Shown here in pieces: positions 11,382 through 23,722 of a DNA stretch of 64,000 nt. The translations under genes were made by a program, and so were the position numbers. The notes beneath the pieces were generated by a model. That model did no database searches, had not been told where the DNA came from, and saw only the letters and a list, made by a program, of their open reading frames with translations. Location: positions 2,286,501-2,350,500 of the forward strand of contig CM074760.1 of assembly GCA_037355855.1 (NCBI GenBank), read 5' to 3'. How positions within the stretch are numbered: the stretch's first letter is position 1; every line of letters begins with the position of its first letter. Source of the stretch: Pseudo-nitzschia pungens (taxonomy: Eukaryota; Bacillariophyta; Bacillariophyceae; Bacillariales; Bacillariaceae).

Positions 11382-12216
11382 TACATCATCGGAAACCGTC
11401 GGATGTGGAGCGGAAGTCAGAGTTTCCGACGGTTGTAAGATGTGTGTGACCCAAGCCCCGCGCTATGCATTGTAACGAACAAAAACTAGTCGTTACGTTG
11501 ACAGAGAAAATGGGATTTTTGCATCGGTTCTTGATCCTCGGCGTCAATTATTTAAACGCTAAGTATTGGGGCGAACCGACCGGCTTCATTTTTGTCGTTG
11601 TTCTCGTACGAGCGCAGTGAGCCGGAGAACTGAGCAGTTTCTGGTCACAATTTTCAAAAAGCATTGTCGACATCTGTTTGTGGTTTGCTAGTCTGCAAGT
11701 AAGATCTTACGAGTAAGGTTACGTACGGTACCGTATGGTAAGAATTGGGTCGACGTGTGCTACATTACATCTACTAGCCTCTGTACACTAGGACTAGTAC
11801 TAAAAACTAAAAACAAACTCCATCAATGCACGAAAAAATGATGGATGATTGATTCCAGAACCCATATCGAACGCACGTTGTGATGTGCCATCATGATCCA
11901 AAAAAAAAGTACGTGTACCGGGTAATTATTACCAGAAATAAAAAATCAAAACATTCGTACCGTAGGCTTCCGCAGTAAGATCTTACGGTGCATGTGGGAA
12001 CCAACGGAAATTCTTTATTTTAAGAACCCAAAGACGTTCCAATGTGACAAACTGCAGAAACAGTGAACAATCATTATTTCCAGAAGTTACTGGAACATAA
12101 ATGAGGCAAATCATTCTTGTTGCGAAGACAAAAATAAAGAATCATCGCAACCAAAACAATAACGAGACTGGCGGTACCGTATTGCAAAGCCAAATCGAAT
12201 ACAGTTATCGTATTCA
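11382..12216. other. Intergenic between divergent genes (likely shared promoter region)
   Basis: The minus-strand repeat protein and the plus-strand Sec14 gene diverge from this 835-bp spacer, which must hold both promoters. It contains TACGTACGGTACCGTATGG, GTAAGATCTTACG (near 11701 and 11974) and AGTACGTGTACCGG words. No gene is seen. Confidence 0.4.
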
Positions 12217-13968
12217 TTGGAAATGAGAATGGTTGTGAATCCTGCTGCAGGCAATGATAGAGGTTTAGCGTTGCCACCTCCCCCATTCGTTTCTGCCCGA
12301 CAACAGCGAGTTGGAGCGAACAGCAGCCCAAAATGCGGAGCACGAAAACCGCAGCCACTCATATCCTCCGCGTTGTCCGAGCTTGCCTTCGATCACCAAG
12401 TTCCTGCAACTCTCAACACCGAACAAAACAACCAGCCGACATCGTCTCTGTTTTCCTGGACGTGGAACGATCTCCTTTGTTTGGGATCAGCAGACGACGG
12501 AGATTTGTATTTCGACGCCGAGGAACGGCCCTTACCCAAAGAAGAGAGTGGGATGGATTCCAATGGCAAACTCATTGCTGGAAATTGCGACAGCAACTGC
12601 CACAGCAACTGGAACAGCAACAGCAACAGCAACAGCAACCGCAACAACACCGGCAAGAATTCCGAAAAAGTGTTGAAAAACACCCCAACGAGCACAAAAA
12701 CGTCGGTTCTGTCTTCCTTCTCATCCTTGGAAATCAGCGGTTGCAATGGCAGCGATGACGATGCACCCATCGGGTCCGTATCGACGGAATCGGTCGAAGT
12801 CAAGCTTGAGACAACCTCGGGAAGCTCTTCTTTTACGACGACAACTATCTGCCAATTTCGAGGGGGACACCAGCAGCCGCACCATAGCGAAGCAACCCCC
12901 CAGGATCATAGTTCTTTCGATCCTCCTTCCCCCCAGTCCGAGATTGCCAGGCACAATCCCTTTGCTCGCATTCAGGCTCCACCTCCTCCCGAAGAATTGC
13001 CCGTTCGATTCCTTCGAGCCGGCAAGGGAGACTCCGTCGAGGGCCAACGTCGGTACGAAGCCACTCTGCAATGGAGAAAGGAAAATTCGATTGACACGAT
13101 TTTGCTCGAAGCTCATCCCCTATTTGAAATGGTCAAGGAAAACTATCCGCACTACTTTCACCTCCGTGGCCGCCACGACGAACCCGTTTTCTTCGAGCAG
13201 CCGCCTAAGACAGATCTGGAAGCCCTGCGAAGGGGAGGCATGGATCTGCATGGTCTGGTTCGACACTACGCCATGGTGACCGAATTTCAGTGGCAGTTTC
13301 TAGAGCCCGACGATTTTGCTCGGTCGATTTTCGTCCTGGATCTCGATGGTATGCGCATGATGGACTTTGTTGGAGAATGCGTAGAATACGTCAAAATGTG
13401 CAGCCAGTTTACCGGACAACACTACCCAGAGCGGGCCGGTCACGTCATAGTCATTAATGTTCCACGATGGTAAGTGTACAGAGTACACCTACCGGTACTC
13501 TCCCGTGCTACCAAAGCAGCTGTAGTTGTGGATGCATTTTTGCCCTTGTACTGTGTTATGGTGACTTGCTATGTTTTCGTTCTGACGCATTGTTAATCTT
13601 TCCCGCTTCTTGATGGATTGTTGCCCCTTTGACAAATACACACCCCAAAACCCCCCCGCAAATATAGGTTTGCCATGATATGGAAGGTCGTCAAGCCAAT
13701 GGTGGATGATGTCACTCTCCAAAAAATCTCCATCGTGAGGGGAAAAGACGCGGTCTTTTCGGCCCTCTCGGAAAAAATTCCTCCCGAAAACATTCCTCCA
13801 GAATACGGTGGATCGAGCATGCCGTTGGGAGATTCACCAGAGGAGCACGAACTGAGAGCCCTGATGAGACACAACAATGCTCTTGCCAATGGAGATTTTT
13901 CGTGTGGTGGTAAAGCTGGCAGACCACCTTGCAAATTTTGTTCATGGGGTCCCCCGAGGAGTTATTGA
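12217..13968 (+). CDS. Sec14-like CRAL-TRIO lipid-binding protein
   Basis: Two exons, 12217-13469 and 13668-13968. The donor is GTAAGT and the acceptor ATATAG; the join restores Trp in VPRW-FAMIWKVVKPMVD. Total 517 residues. The first 260 residues are low complexity (SNSNSNSN from AACAGC repeats, Ser/Pro-rich). From about 263, FLRAGKGDSVEGQRRYEATLQWRK is a CRAL-TRIO N-terminal helix pair. The lipid-binding fold follows, with FARSIFVLDLDGM, the YPERAGHVIVINVP gate region and the C-terminal PPENIPPEYGG signature. Sec14-type proteins carry phosphatidylinositol or other lipids between membranes and present them to kinases. There is no GOLD or TM domain; the C-terminal CKFCSWGPP tail is unusual. 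Start chosen as the first ATG after an upstream stop; a later Met is possible because the N-terminus is disordered. Confidence 0.88.
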
Positions 13969-14747
13969 TCCAAAGCGGAGCAAACGACCACATGGACGAA
14001 TCACCAAGGGTAGCACAAAATCGAGAGGAGGGATTCATTAGCAACTCAAGTGGAATCATGGGGAGGATTGGATCATGCCTTTCTCCAGAATGCAATGCTG
14101 TTGCTTGAGTTGATGCATTGCACTTTGTGTGCTTTGTACGGGCAAGAAGAATATGTATTCAATGATCCCCTTTAGGAAACAGAAGCTCTTGGTGGCCCGG
14201 GTCTGTCAGGATCGTGGTTGTAAGCAATAGGGAGCGCATGGTAGATTTGTTTCACTTCAAACTATCAACCTGCCCATTTGCCTAACTCTACCGCACTGGT
14301 TCCCGTCTTTCAGAAATCAACCAATAATTGGGCCTTCCATCCAGAGCGCAGGTAACGCAGGCTTCTCGTCATGATATGTGTGCTGGTACAGCTCTAGCAT
14401 CGACTTTTGTACAATGTCAAGCTATCTACGCTAGTAGTAGTTCTAAGAGCTCCACACGTTTCGTGGAGGCAGTGCAAATAGAGGTACTTCGTACTCGTTT
14501 TTCACCAAGTGCGTTTTCAAGGTAAAATTTCTTCTACTGTGTGTGTATCGCGCTCGGTACAAACTAGGTAGGAGTTCTGTTTCGATATGTTTTGTTCGGG
14601 AGCAGATTTTACGCCTGCTGTGTGTCTTGCGTTGGCCATCTTTTTGCCCGTTCGTATTTTGAGCATTGAGCCTGCTTCCGAGAACAATCGCAAGCGGATT
14701 GTTGGGCCAGCCGGTCGTTTCGTTCGATCCGATATGGATCGCACTCC
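13969..14747. other. Intergenic between convergent genes
   Basis: The 3' ends of the Sec14 gene and the minus-strand membrane protein face each other here. Short frames exist on both strands, but none shows a domain or splice support. Confidence 0.35.
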
Positions 14748-15147
14748 TCATCCGTTCCCTCCCGCGTTTCGTTTCCGATCGCCCAGGAGTATATCCATTC
14801 CCAACAGTCGGTCTCGGCCCAGGGGTTTCGCAAACGCCTTGTACGGCCGATAGTGATAATACTTGGGTCGGGAGTCCAACCGAAAATGCAACCAGGCCAC
14901 ACCCGATCCGGCCGTCGACCACCAGAGGGGCCGGTCCATCGCGGCATCAGCATCAGCAGCACCATCACCCATCAGTTGTTCTTCCAGGGTCTCCGCCACC
15001 AGGTTCCACAGCTTGGCGATTTGTGCGTCGGGGGCACCCCGAACGAAATTAGCCAGGTGACCGTAGCAGGACGATACCGATTGTTGCGATTGTTGTTTTT
15101 GTGTTTGGTGTTGTTGCCGCTGCGATTCGTTCGACGGTTTCGAAAGC

Positions 15148-15182
<35 letters not shown>

Positions 15183-16766
15183 CCAATCCTTGGGCGCGAC
15201 CAGCGTTGCGTCCCCTCCCAGGTTCTCAAAGACACAGCCCGCGGCGCCGTTCTCGTTCTCGTTCTCGTCGTCGCCACCGCCACCGCACCGCTCTCCCGAG
15301 AGGAACCCGGCAAAGGGTCGGGGATTGGGCGTTTCCGCGAATCCGGCCAGGTAGTCGTCCCGGACCAAAACGAATTCAAAGTTTTGCCGCGAGACGGTCC
15401 CCGGGGACACGGCGGGTGTCTCGAACCGAAAGGCCGGGTGGGGTGCGTTCTGCGCAATCCGCAATCCATCGATAGAGTGTGTGTTGTGCATGTTGCGCGT
15501 GTTGTTTGTGTCGTGTTGTTTGTCAGGTTTGGTGGTTTCGTCGGGAGTTGGGAGCGCAACGCGACATTGCGTTTCATTGCGTTTCATTGCATTGTATTGT
15601 ATTGTGTCGTATCAAATTCCGGTGTAGTGGTGGGAAATGCCGTGGATGGAATGGAATGGAATGGGGTGAACGAGGATGAAACCGGAAGCGAAACCAAAAC
15701 GAGGCGAATCAAATTATTCCACTGAGTAAAAGAAAGAAAGAAAGAAAGAATCATAGTATCGAAATAGCATACGCGTGCTATGCGAGGACAGCGGAGAGGG
15801 CTCGACTCGATTCCATTGCATTGCATTCCATTCGATTCCATTCCATTCGACCGGATGGGATAGGTTGGGATGCCGTCCTATCACGGCACCGACACAGTAG
15901 TGTGCTGCGGTCACACTCTGCGATCCGATGCGATGCACGGAAAAAGCACGACGCGCAAACACGGGAATGCCCTGCAGTACTACTGTCCTATCCTGCTCTG
16001 TCCCGTCCCGTCCCGTCCCGTACTGCACTGCACTGCACTGCACTGCACTGCACTGCACTACAATCCTGCCACTCACCCTCAAAATTTCGGTCAGAGCTCG
16101 CGCCATTGGTGGTTCGTCGGACGATGCGTTGGCATCCCGGGACGACGACGACGGCGGCGATGGCGATGACGACCACGATGCTTCCCACGCTTCCGACGAC
16201 GAGCGCAAGATCCGAATCCCGTCGGCCACGGTCACCAACCCCGGATCGCCATTGCCACTGCCACTGCCATTGCCACTGCCGTCTGCGTAAACGGCAACAT
16301 ACTTGAGCACGTCGTCTCGGTAGTTTTTCTCGGGCACCGGAACCGCTTCGAACCGAACGGGTCGGTGGCGATTCGCGTCCGCAACCGCGCCCGCGCCCGC
16401 GCTTGTGTTTGCCTCGGAATTCCGAGCCATGCCGGGATTTGTTTCCGGGAACGACAACGACGACGACGACGACGACGCGGTGTTGGTTCTGGGTGGCACC
16501 GTCACCGGCACCGCCGACGGTACCGCGAGCGAAACCAATGCGTAGGAGACCGCAATCCCGACGGCCAAGATCACCCGGGTGATGTATCGGTGCGCGGGTT
16601 CCCACCGGTTGGCGGCGCGGTTGCTCTCGTTGTCGCTGGTTTCGTTCCCCGCGGTTCTGTTTCCGGTTTCGATTGTGTTTCTGTTTCTGTTTCTGCTGCT
16701 AGTAGTTATCTCAACCACTCGCTGTCGACGACACTTCATTCTACCGAAACGGTGGTGGGACGGCAA
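14748..16766 (-). CDS. Membrane-anchored protein with C-terminal WLHxRLDxxPKYYxYxPYK domain (DUF6940-like)
   Basis: Two exons on the minus strand: 16766-16077 and 15449-14748, with a 627-bp intron (donor GTGAGT, acceptor GCGCAG, phase 0). The spliced join reads ALTEILR-NAPHPAFRFETP; total 463 residues. A basic N-terminus precedes one TM helix (residues about 62-82, ITRVILAVGIAVSYALVSLA), suggesting a type II protein. The C-terminal half contains FEFVLVRDDYLAGFAE, ANFVRGAPDAQIAKLWNLV and a strongly patterned end, WSTAGSGVAWLHFRLDSRPK followed by YYHYRPYK. I recall this ending in bacterial and algal proteins filed as DUF6940; that name is tentative. No enzymatic role is known to me. Ser and Asp/Glu/Asn runs interrupt the domain (SSSSSSSSSSSS near residue 330). 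GC content is high, as in the neighbouring giant gene. Confidence 0.65.
15580..16060. repeat. Pentanucleotide satellite-like tracts filling an intron
   Basis: Inside the 627-bp intron are successive simple arrays: TTGCGTTTCA direct repeats (15567-15590), GGAAT/GGAATGGAAT (15647-15663), GAAA (15727-15748), CATTC/CATTG (15813-15850), GTCCC (16000-16020) and CACTG (16024-16060). Most are 5-bp units. The arrays flank the splice sites closely but leave the donor and acceptor intact. Confidence 0.85.
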
Positions 16767-17767
16767 CGGTCAGTACAAGTAACTTACTTGTGCGCACGAG
16801 TGCTGTGCCATACTCGTACCGTAGTCTTCTTGCGAAATGCTTGGGACGTGGGACGTGGGATGTGGCAGGGGGATGTGGGATGTTGATTGATGATTGATGA
16901 TTGATGATTATTAAAAGGACGAGAGAAGTTGATTTCGATGGTCTGGCGATTTTTTTAGTCTTGCATCTACTTTCTACGTACTTACTCGTACCGTAGTCCT
17001 AACTACTTGTACCGGTAAGATTACCTTGCACGCATCGGCGAGTTTGTACCGTATTTTACGATAAGGTTACTCCGTAACTGGAAGTGTATTGTAAAGTTAA
17101 CCTTACTTCGTATCTAAGGTTCTACCGTACGGTAAGGTTACGAAGCAGTATGTCGTGGACTGTCATATGTATGTAAGTGATACACTAATCATACGTATAT
17201 ATGTAGGTACCAGTGCGTTTCGCCAACAGTCGACAGCCGAGAGCCGACAGCAGAAAGCCGACGCCCGTTTTCTGTCTACTTCGTACTTGGTACTCGTACG
17301 TACAAGAAGTAAGGTTTGCCGTACTATGTACGAGTACTTGTACGGTGTTGGTAAACCTTACCCGGTAAGGCTTACGAGTACTTCGTAGTTAGTTACCGTA
17401 CTGTATTCAGAATTCAGTAATCTTATGGTATTTTGTATTTTGATGACAGAGATGCGATCGCCTGCTGGAAGGTTGATTGGATTATTCATTCGTGATTCTT
17501 GTACGGTACATGTAACCTTACGTAACTTACCGTAATCGACGAATGAATCAATCCTCACTCGTTCTTTTTTCTGTCGTTGAGACTTACCGGTACGAGTAAT
17601 TACGAGAACGAATAGAATGAGGCTTACTCGTAAGAAGTAATTTAAGATTACCCGTCCGAGTTCAGTAATACGACTTCCAAAAGGTTCCCATCAACAAGAA
17701 GTTCCACCGAAACGAGAAAGATCCGACGGAGCCGAACCAACCAGAGCTATAGCTATAGCTAAAGCTA
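16767..17767. other. Intergenic between divergent genes, dense in GTAAGGTTAC/TACCGGTA words
   Basis: No gene is seen. The stretch between 17000 and 17650 is packed with strand-symmetric short words: TACCGGTA (17012), AAGGTTAC (17060, 17135), AACCTTAC (17352), CCGGTAAGGCTTACG (17361), CCTTACGTAACTTACCG (17515) and CTTACCGGTACGAG (17584). A short TGGGATGTGG / TGATTGATGATTGATGAT tandem lies at 16850-16910. Confidence 0.5.
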
Positions 17768-17872
17768 CCACCAACAATACCAATACCAATACCAATACCA
17801 CCGATACCGATACCACAAACAATACCACAAACAATAGCAATAGCAATAGCAATAGCAATAGCAACATCGGCG
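17768..17872 (+). repeat. Hexanucleotide microsatellites in the 5' UTR of the PqiA-type gene
   Basis: AATACC units (17779-17800), CCGATA units (17801-17813), ACCACAAACA duplications and AATAGC units (17835-17865) directly precede the ATG at 17875. The same hexamer style recurs inside the coding region as dipeptide runs. Confidence 0.85.
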
Positions 17873-17874
17873 GC

Positions 17875-20800
17875 ATGCACCGGTCTTCCGGCGCGCCCAC
17901 CCACATCCCGGCGCTCGCCGCTCTCGCGCTCGCCGCACTCGTTCTCTTTCGCGGCACCGGCAGCGGCGCGGTGGCCTCCGCCGCGGCATTCGCGGCGCCG
18001 ATCGGAGAGGATCCCGATTGCGCCCTTCCGGACAACCGACTGGAATGCTTTCTGTGGAACCTGCGGGTCCAGATTCCCGAGCAATCCGTGGAGAAGGACT
18101 GGATCACCGTCACGATCCACGACATGGAATGCACCAACTTTCGGCTCGGGGGCCTGCGATCCTCCTGGTCTCCCTCGTCGGTTGTCTCAAAGAAGCATGA
18201 GCACAAGCATGAGCACAAGCATTCGCATTCGGACTCGCATTCGGACTCGCATTCGAATTCGAATTCAACAAGCTCCGAATTCCGATTCTCGGTCCGAACC
18301 ATGGCGGCGACGTGCAATGGACGATATCACGTCACGGGGGGAATCGCCGGGAACGTTCTGGCCATTGTCGGGGGGGAGCACGTGAATGGGAATGAAAACG
18401 AATATGAATATGAATATGAAAATGGGAACAGGAACAGCAGAAACACGAATACAAATACAAATACGAATACAAATAATAGGAATGGAAATCCGGAAAGTGA
18501 TGCTTCCGACGCAGACGCCGAAGCCGAGGCCGTTCGTCTGGTCTTTGGCATCGAGGGGGGCGAGGCCAATGCCAGTGCCAACGTCAATGCCAACGTCAAT
18601 GCCAACGTCAATGCCAATGCCGGTGACTCTGCCACCGGCTTTGCCCACGCAACCGCAACCGCAACCCCGAGGAAAAACGAAGGCGCCGATTCCGACGAGA
18701 GCGTCCGAAGGCCCGAATCCATCCGCACCCGTTCCTGCGACACCAATCTGGAGTGCGCCGAACTCCGATTCTCGGGGTCCATCAGCGCCAGGCTCATCCA
18801 GACCGTCTCGGGACCCATCGGGAGGCACATCACGGAGGCCCTGCGCCAGCAGGTCTGTCCGGTGCTGCACAAAACCGTCGATCCGCTGCTCAACGCCTAC
18901 CTGGACTACGCCTGGAGCCACTGGATCCGGCCCCTTTTGGATCTCGGGGATGCCTCGGAAGATGCTTGGAATGCTGCGAATGCTGCGAATGCTGGCAGTG
19001 GCGGTGGCAGTGGCAGTGGCAGTGGCGAGAGGGAGCGAGACGGCGACGAGAACGATCGCGTTGATGACAGTGACAATAACAATAACAACAATAACATCAA
19101 TCGCGAAACCGGCAGCGGTGCCCTGCGTGCACAACGCAATCACCGCATCGACGCGCGCAGCACGAGCGCAGAGCCGCTCGGACGCGTCACGGACGGCGCA
19201 AGGGATCCGCCAACCAGAAGTGGTGCCGATTCCGATTCCGATGAAAATGCCGATGCTTCCGCTTCTGCCGGCCCCCGAGGCATTGCCGACTATCCGGTGA
19301 TCCGCCGCGCCCTCCGATTCGCAAACGAGCAGCTCCGGTACCACCTGCAAACCGGTTGGATACCCCTCCCGACGAACGACGACGACGGCAACGGCGACCG
19401 CAAGCATCCAAGGATTCCCCAGTACTGCATCGACTGGTCGCGGGGCATCAGCGGAGGGATCGCCTCGCTGCTGGGATCCCGGCCGAGCGCGGGGATCCCC
19501 GAGCGGTACCGCAGGATCGTGGTTCCCATTCCCGATCCCTACCAAGAGCGTTCGTCGCCGGACCAGACCGCCACCGGCAATTGCAATGGCAATGGCCACC
19601 ACAATATCAAAACGAATACCAATACCAATACCAATACCAAAAACAGAAACAGAAACAAAAACAAAAGCACCGGCGAGATTGTTTTGGGCCTTTCCGAACT
19701 GTCCGTGGAGGGCCTGGACCGGATGGATGCCCTGCAACTGCTGCAACCCTCGGACGAGAATCACACCGCGTTGTCATCGTCGTCGTCGCCGTCGTCGTCG
19801 CTGCTGCACAGCCGACTGGTTTCCAGCAAGGGATTCTTCCTGGTCCTGCCGGTGGAACTGCAGGTTCACCTGCCCCCGCATCCACCGCCATCGTTGCCGA
19901 CACGAGACGAAAACGCACCCGAGGGTAACGATAGCAACGATGGCAAGAACAACAACAATAACAACAACAAGAACAACTTCGACTTCGACTTTAACTTCAA
20001 CGATCGGCTCGCGGCAGCGGTGGAGGGACACTTCTCCGACACCTTTAACGTGACCATCAACGCCACGCGACTCGAAACGACCCTCTCCAGCGCCATCGAG
20101 GTCACCGATTGGGACTCCACCGGCATCCTGCAGGTCGTGCGGGCTCTGCAAGAGTACGCGGAAAGCAAAAACCCGCGCGATCTGGCCTGCCTGGTGAGAA
20201 CCCTCAAGACGGTCCGGATCGCTGCGCCCGAAAGAGACCGCGGCCGCGAAAACGGCAGCGAAAATAAAAATAATGCCAACGCCGACGCGAACGAAAGCGG
20301 CAATGCCAATGATAAAAACGCTCCGTCGTCGTGGTGGATCCGCGATCTTTTCGTCGAGGCGATCCGCATCTCGCGCGACACCGACGCGGCCCCGGAGCGA
20401 TCCCTCGAGGCCGACCTGGACCGCGCCATCAACACGGTCCTGGATCTCTTTCTCACCGAGTACGCCCCTTTGTGGACGGCGGTGGTCCGGGGACTCGCGA
20501 GAGGACCCGTCTCCGCCACCCTCAACGCCGTAGTGCAGCAGTGGATCGACGACCACTCGTCGTTGCCCTCGTTTGCCGGAGACGGCGTGAACGCTGACGG
20601 CGATGCGGCGCTCTGCCCACCGGCACCCGCGGTTCCCGCGTCGGGCAACTGGGTAAATTTTACCAAGTTCGGGGCGCTGAATCGGTTCAATCGGTACCTG
20701 GATCGGTCTCCCACCAAGCGATTCATGAACCAATTCCTGGTGTGCCTGGAAGCGGGGTTCGGGTACGAAAATCCGAATTCCGGTACGGATTGGGACTCTG

Positions 20801-23722
20801 ACTCCCGTTACCATGATTTTTGGATCGGAGCCAGCGGTCTTCACCCGAGCACGGAGAGCCCGCCGACGGCAGCCTTCGGTTCGGAGGCTCTCTTTCGCGC
20901 CGTGTCGGATTGGTCTGGCGCACGGGGCGATCAAACTCTCGTGGCGGAGCCAGTCGCAGCGAGGGCACTCGGACGGGGACGCGACAATGGCAATGGCAAT
21001 GGCAATGACGATGGCAACACCGGGAGCAGAAACGGCAACGGCAGCGGCAACGGCAACGGCAACAAGGTTGCTAGCCCATTCCGAATTTCGAACCTGACCC
21101 TGTCGGGAATCGAGCTTCGAAACTGGGATTCGCTGCGGCGACTGCAAGTTTTGAGGCCTTCCGGCGATTCTCGCTTGCAATCGTCCCTGGTGCTCGGAAC
21201 GACCGCGTCCTCGTGGACGGAGGATCCGGGAGCCTACAAGGAGGAACGTTATGATTTCTTCTCATCCGCCGTTTCGTCCACGGAATCCAACGGTTTCTTC
21301 GCATCCTCATCATCCCCGGAAGAACCTCCGGAGGTCGTCTTTGTTGCCGACGTTTACGGAGTTGACGGAAACAAACACTTGGGTCGGGTCAATCTGACTC
21401 TGTTTGGGAGTCTCGTTGCCAATGCCGAGGTCAACATCGACTACGACCTGAATCGCTTCGAAAACCTTACCGTTTCCCATCTCCTGGACGAAATCGGTTG
21501 CGCCCTTCTCCCCGCCGTGCAAATCCGGCTTTTGCCGGGAACCACCAATCTCGCCTTTGGAAACCATTTGGGAGCCAACATTTCGGCGGTTCTCGGCGAT
21601 GCGAACTTTACGCTCTCGACCAATGACTACCCGCAATTCATGGAGATTAGCAACGATGCATTGGTTCGGTCCGAAGAATTTGTCCGAAACACGGTGAACG
21701 AAGTGACCGAGAAATGGGTCCGATCGTCGTACGAGAAGTGTCCCGGAGTGGTTGCACCAGCAACCGATGGAGACAATGGCGATGGCGATGGCGGCGGCGG
21801 GAACACTCGGGGAGGAACGAAATTCGGTCCCCGGTGGATGCTCCTGGGTTTCGTTTTGATTACGCAGTCGGGCCTGCTGTTGATTTTTCGCCTCGAAAGG
21901 GAAGATCAGAGCGGCGATGATCCGGACCAAGCAGATGATCCCTCAAACTCGTCGGCAGCCGATTCGAATCAAAGGCCGTTGCTTTCCTCGTACCAGGAAT
22001 TGATGATCGATCCATTTTCCGATACAAACGAAAGTTTCGAAGAGGCCAAACAAAACACGCCCATCGATGATCACATTATCCAAGACATATGCGAGGAAAT
22101 GAACGAGGAAGATGTTCCCCGGGGCGCTACGGAAGATCGACCCGTTGGTGAACCGATCCCAAAAGACCCTTCCACATCGATTTTCAAATCCCAAAAAATC
22201 CCGGAAGCAGTCAAATACTTGATTCCAGCGATGATTTTTGGAACGATCAATCTCTTCATCTCGAGCAATTACAGTGTTGGTGCTTCCGTAGACGTCACCG
22301 TTTCGACCATCCAACATTCCATCCACGGGGCGGGTCTCTTCGAATTCAGTCTCGCGAAAACAGCAAAAGAAATGTATCTTGCTGGTATCTATCCGTTGCT
22401 GGTTTTGGTAGTTTGCTTCAGTGGCATATGGCCATATGCCAAGGTGAGTTTTGCTCTTTTTCTACATTATCAAATTAGTATCTTAGAAACCGATCGAGTT
22501 GCTCAATCGAAAGTCCTGCTCATTTGTTCCTTTCCTGCATTTCAAGCTTTGGTTGATGCTGCATTCATGGATGACAACGTGTGCCGATCAACACACACGA
22601 GAACGTCATCTACTGACTCTAGACTCCCTTGGAAGATTCGCGCTGGTCGACAACTATGTACTCATTTTGTTTGTGGTAACATTTCGATATCACTTGGGAC
22701 TCGGCGACAACCTAAACCTTGACGTTTTTGTCCATCCAGTCTACGGTTTCTATTCATTCCTTGTCGCGACATGTCTCTCTCTGATTCTAGGTCACGCCGT
22801 ATTGATTTGTCATCGGAGGACGATGCAGAGTGATAGTTCAAACGACTCGGAGTCTTCACGAACATCAATTCTGAATCACCGATTCAGAACACACAGCGGG
22901 GATTCTTCGCGGCGCTTATCTCGCTTGGTACAAGCACTTCTCATCATGGCCATAACTGCAACTATGGTCATTATGGGTTGGGGATTTTTTCAGGAAAGCT
23001 ACACGTTTGAAATTGGTGGTCTGGCGGGTATGATGCTGGAGGAAGACCAGCGTGTGACAAGCTATTCCATCGTGTCGCTTGGGGCTGCGATTCCGTCTAG
23101 TGTCGAAAACCCTCAAAACCCGAGCATCATTTTTCTTCAATCCACGTTTTTCTTCTTCACGATGTTCACACCTCTAATGTGCTTGGCATTACTCCTATGC
23201 CTAATGATTTTCCCCTTGACGTTGACGTGGCAAAGAAAGGTTTTGTTAGCTGCCGAAATCGCAAGAAGTTGGTCGGGGGTAGAAGTTTTCCTCCTTTCTA
23301 TTTTGGCTGCTTTGTTTCAAATATCAAATTTTGCTTCATTCATGATCGGGAATAAGTGTGATCTAATCGATTCAGTGGCCGAGAAGATACTTGATGAACG
23401 CGATGCAGATGTGGTTTGCTTCACTGTCGATTCTTACGTCGAGTCGAACTGCTGGTACCTGTTGGTTGCAGCCTTTGCAAACTTTTTGTTGGTGTCTTTC
23501 TGTTTGAGATTCGCAGAGAATGCTGTCGAAGAAAAAATAGAGGGCTCGGGTGTTGGTCGAACTGAATCGCCTTCTTCAGACCTCATGGCCAATCGGACGT
23601 TTGCACAAATATTGAGCGGCATTCCCCTTCTTGGTTGCATACTATTTGCAACGGTTCCTGACAGAAACCCACCATCGGAAGAGGATATTACGCCCCTTGA
23701 AGACGAAGTGGAATTAGATTGA
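17875..23722 (+). CDS. Giant membrane protein with C-terminal paraquat-inducible protein A (PqiA)-type domain
   Basis: Two exons, 17875-22443 and 22547-23722, with a 103-bp intron (GTGAGT...TTCAAG); the join gives WPYAK-LWLMLHSW. Total about 1914 residues. An N-terminal signal peptide ends in ASAAAFAAP. Residues 40 to about 1310 are extracytoplasmic, with Asn-X dipeptide inserts. Two related blocks, LSVEGLDRMDALQLLQPS (about 610) and LTLSGIELRNWDSLRRLQVL (about 1070), suggest a duplicated ectodomain, perhaps a BPI-like lipid-binding fold. A TM helix lies near 1320 and another near 1443. Then comes AGIYPLLVLVVCFSGIWPYAKL..ML..W, followed by L.LDSLGRFALVDNYVL, the recognisable PqiA signature; four or more TM helices follow. 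Bacterial PqiA/LetA acts in lipid transport between membranes. Here the ectodomain may deliver lipid. No frame break in 5.7 kb. Confidence 0.75.

Noticed and set aside
18265..21180. Long minus-strand frames of 460-500 codons opposite the PqiA-type gene
   Set aside because: Mirror images of GC-rich, dipeptide-repeat coding sequence; the plus strand has the signal peptide, splice sites and PqiA signature.
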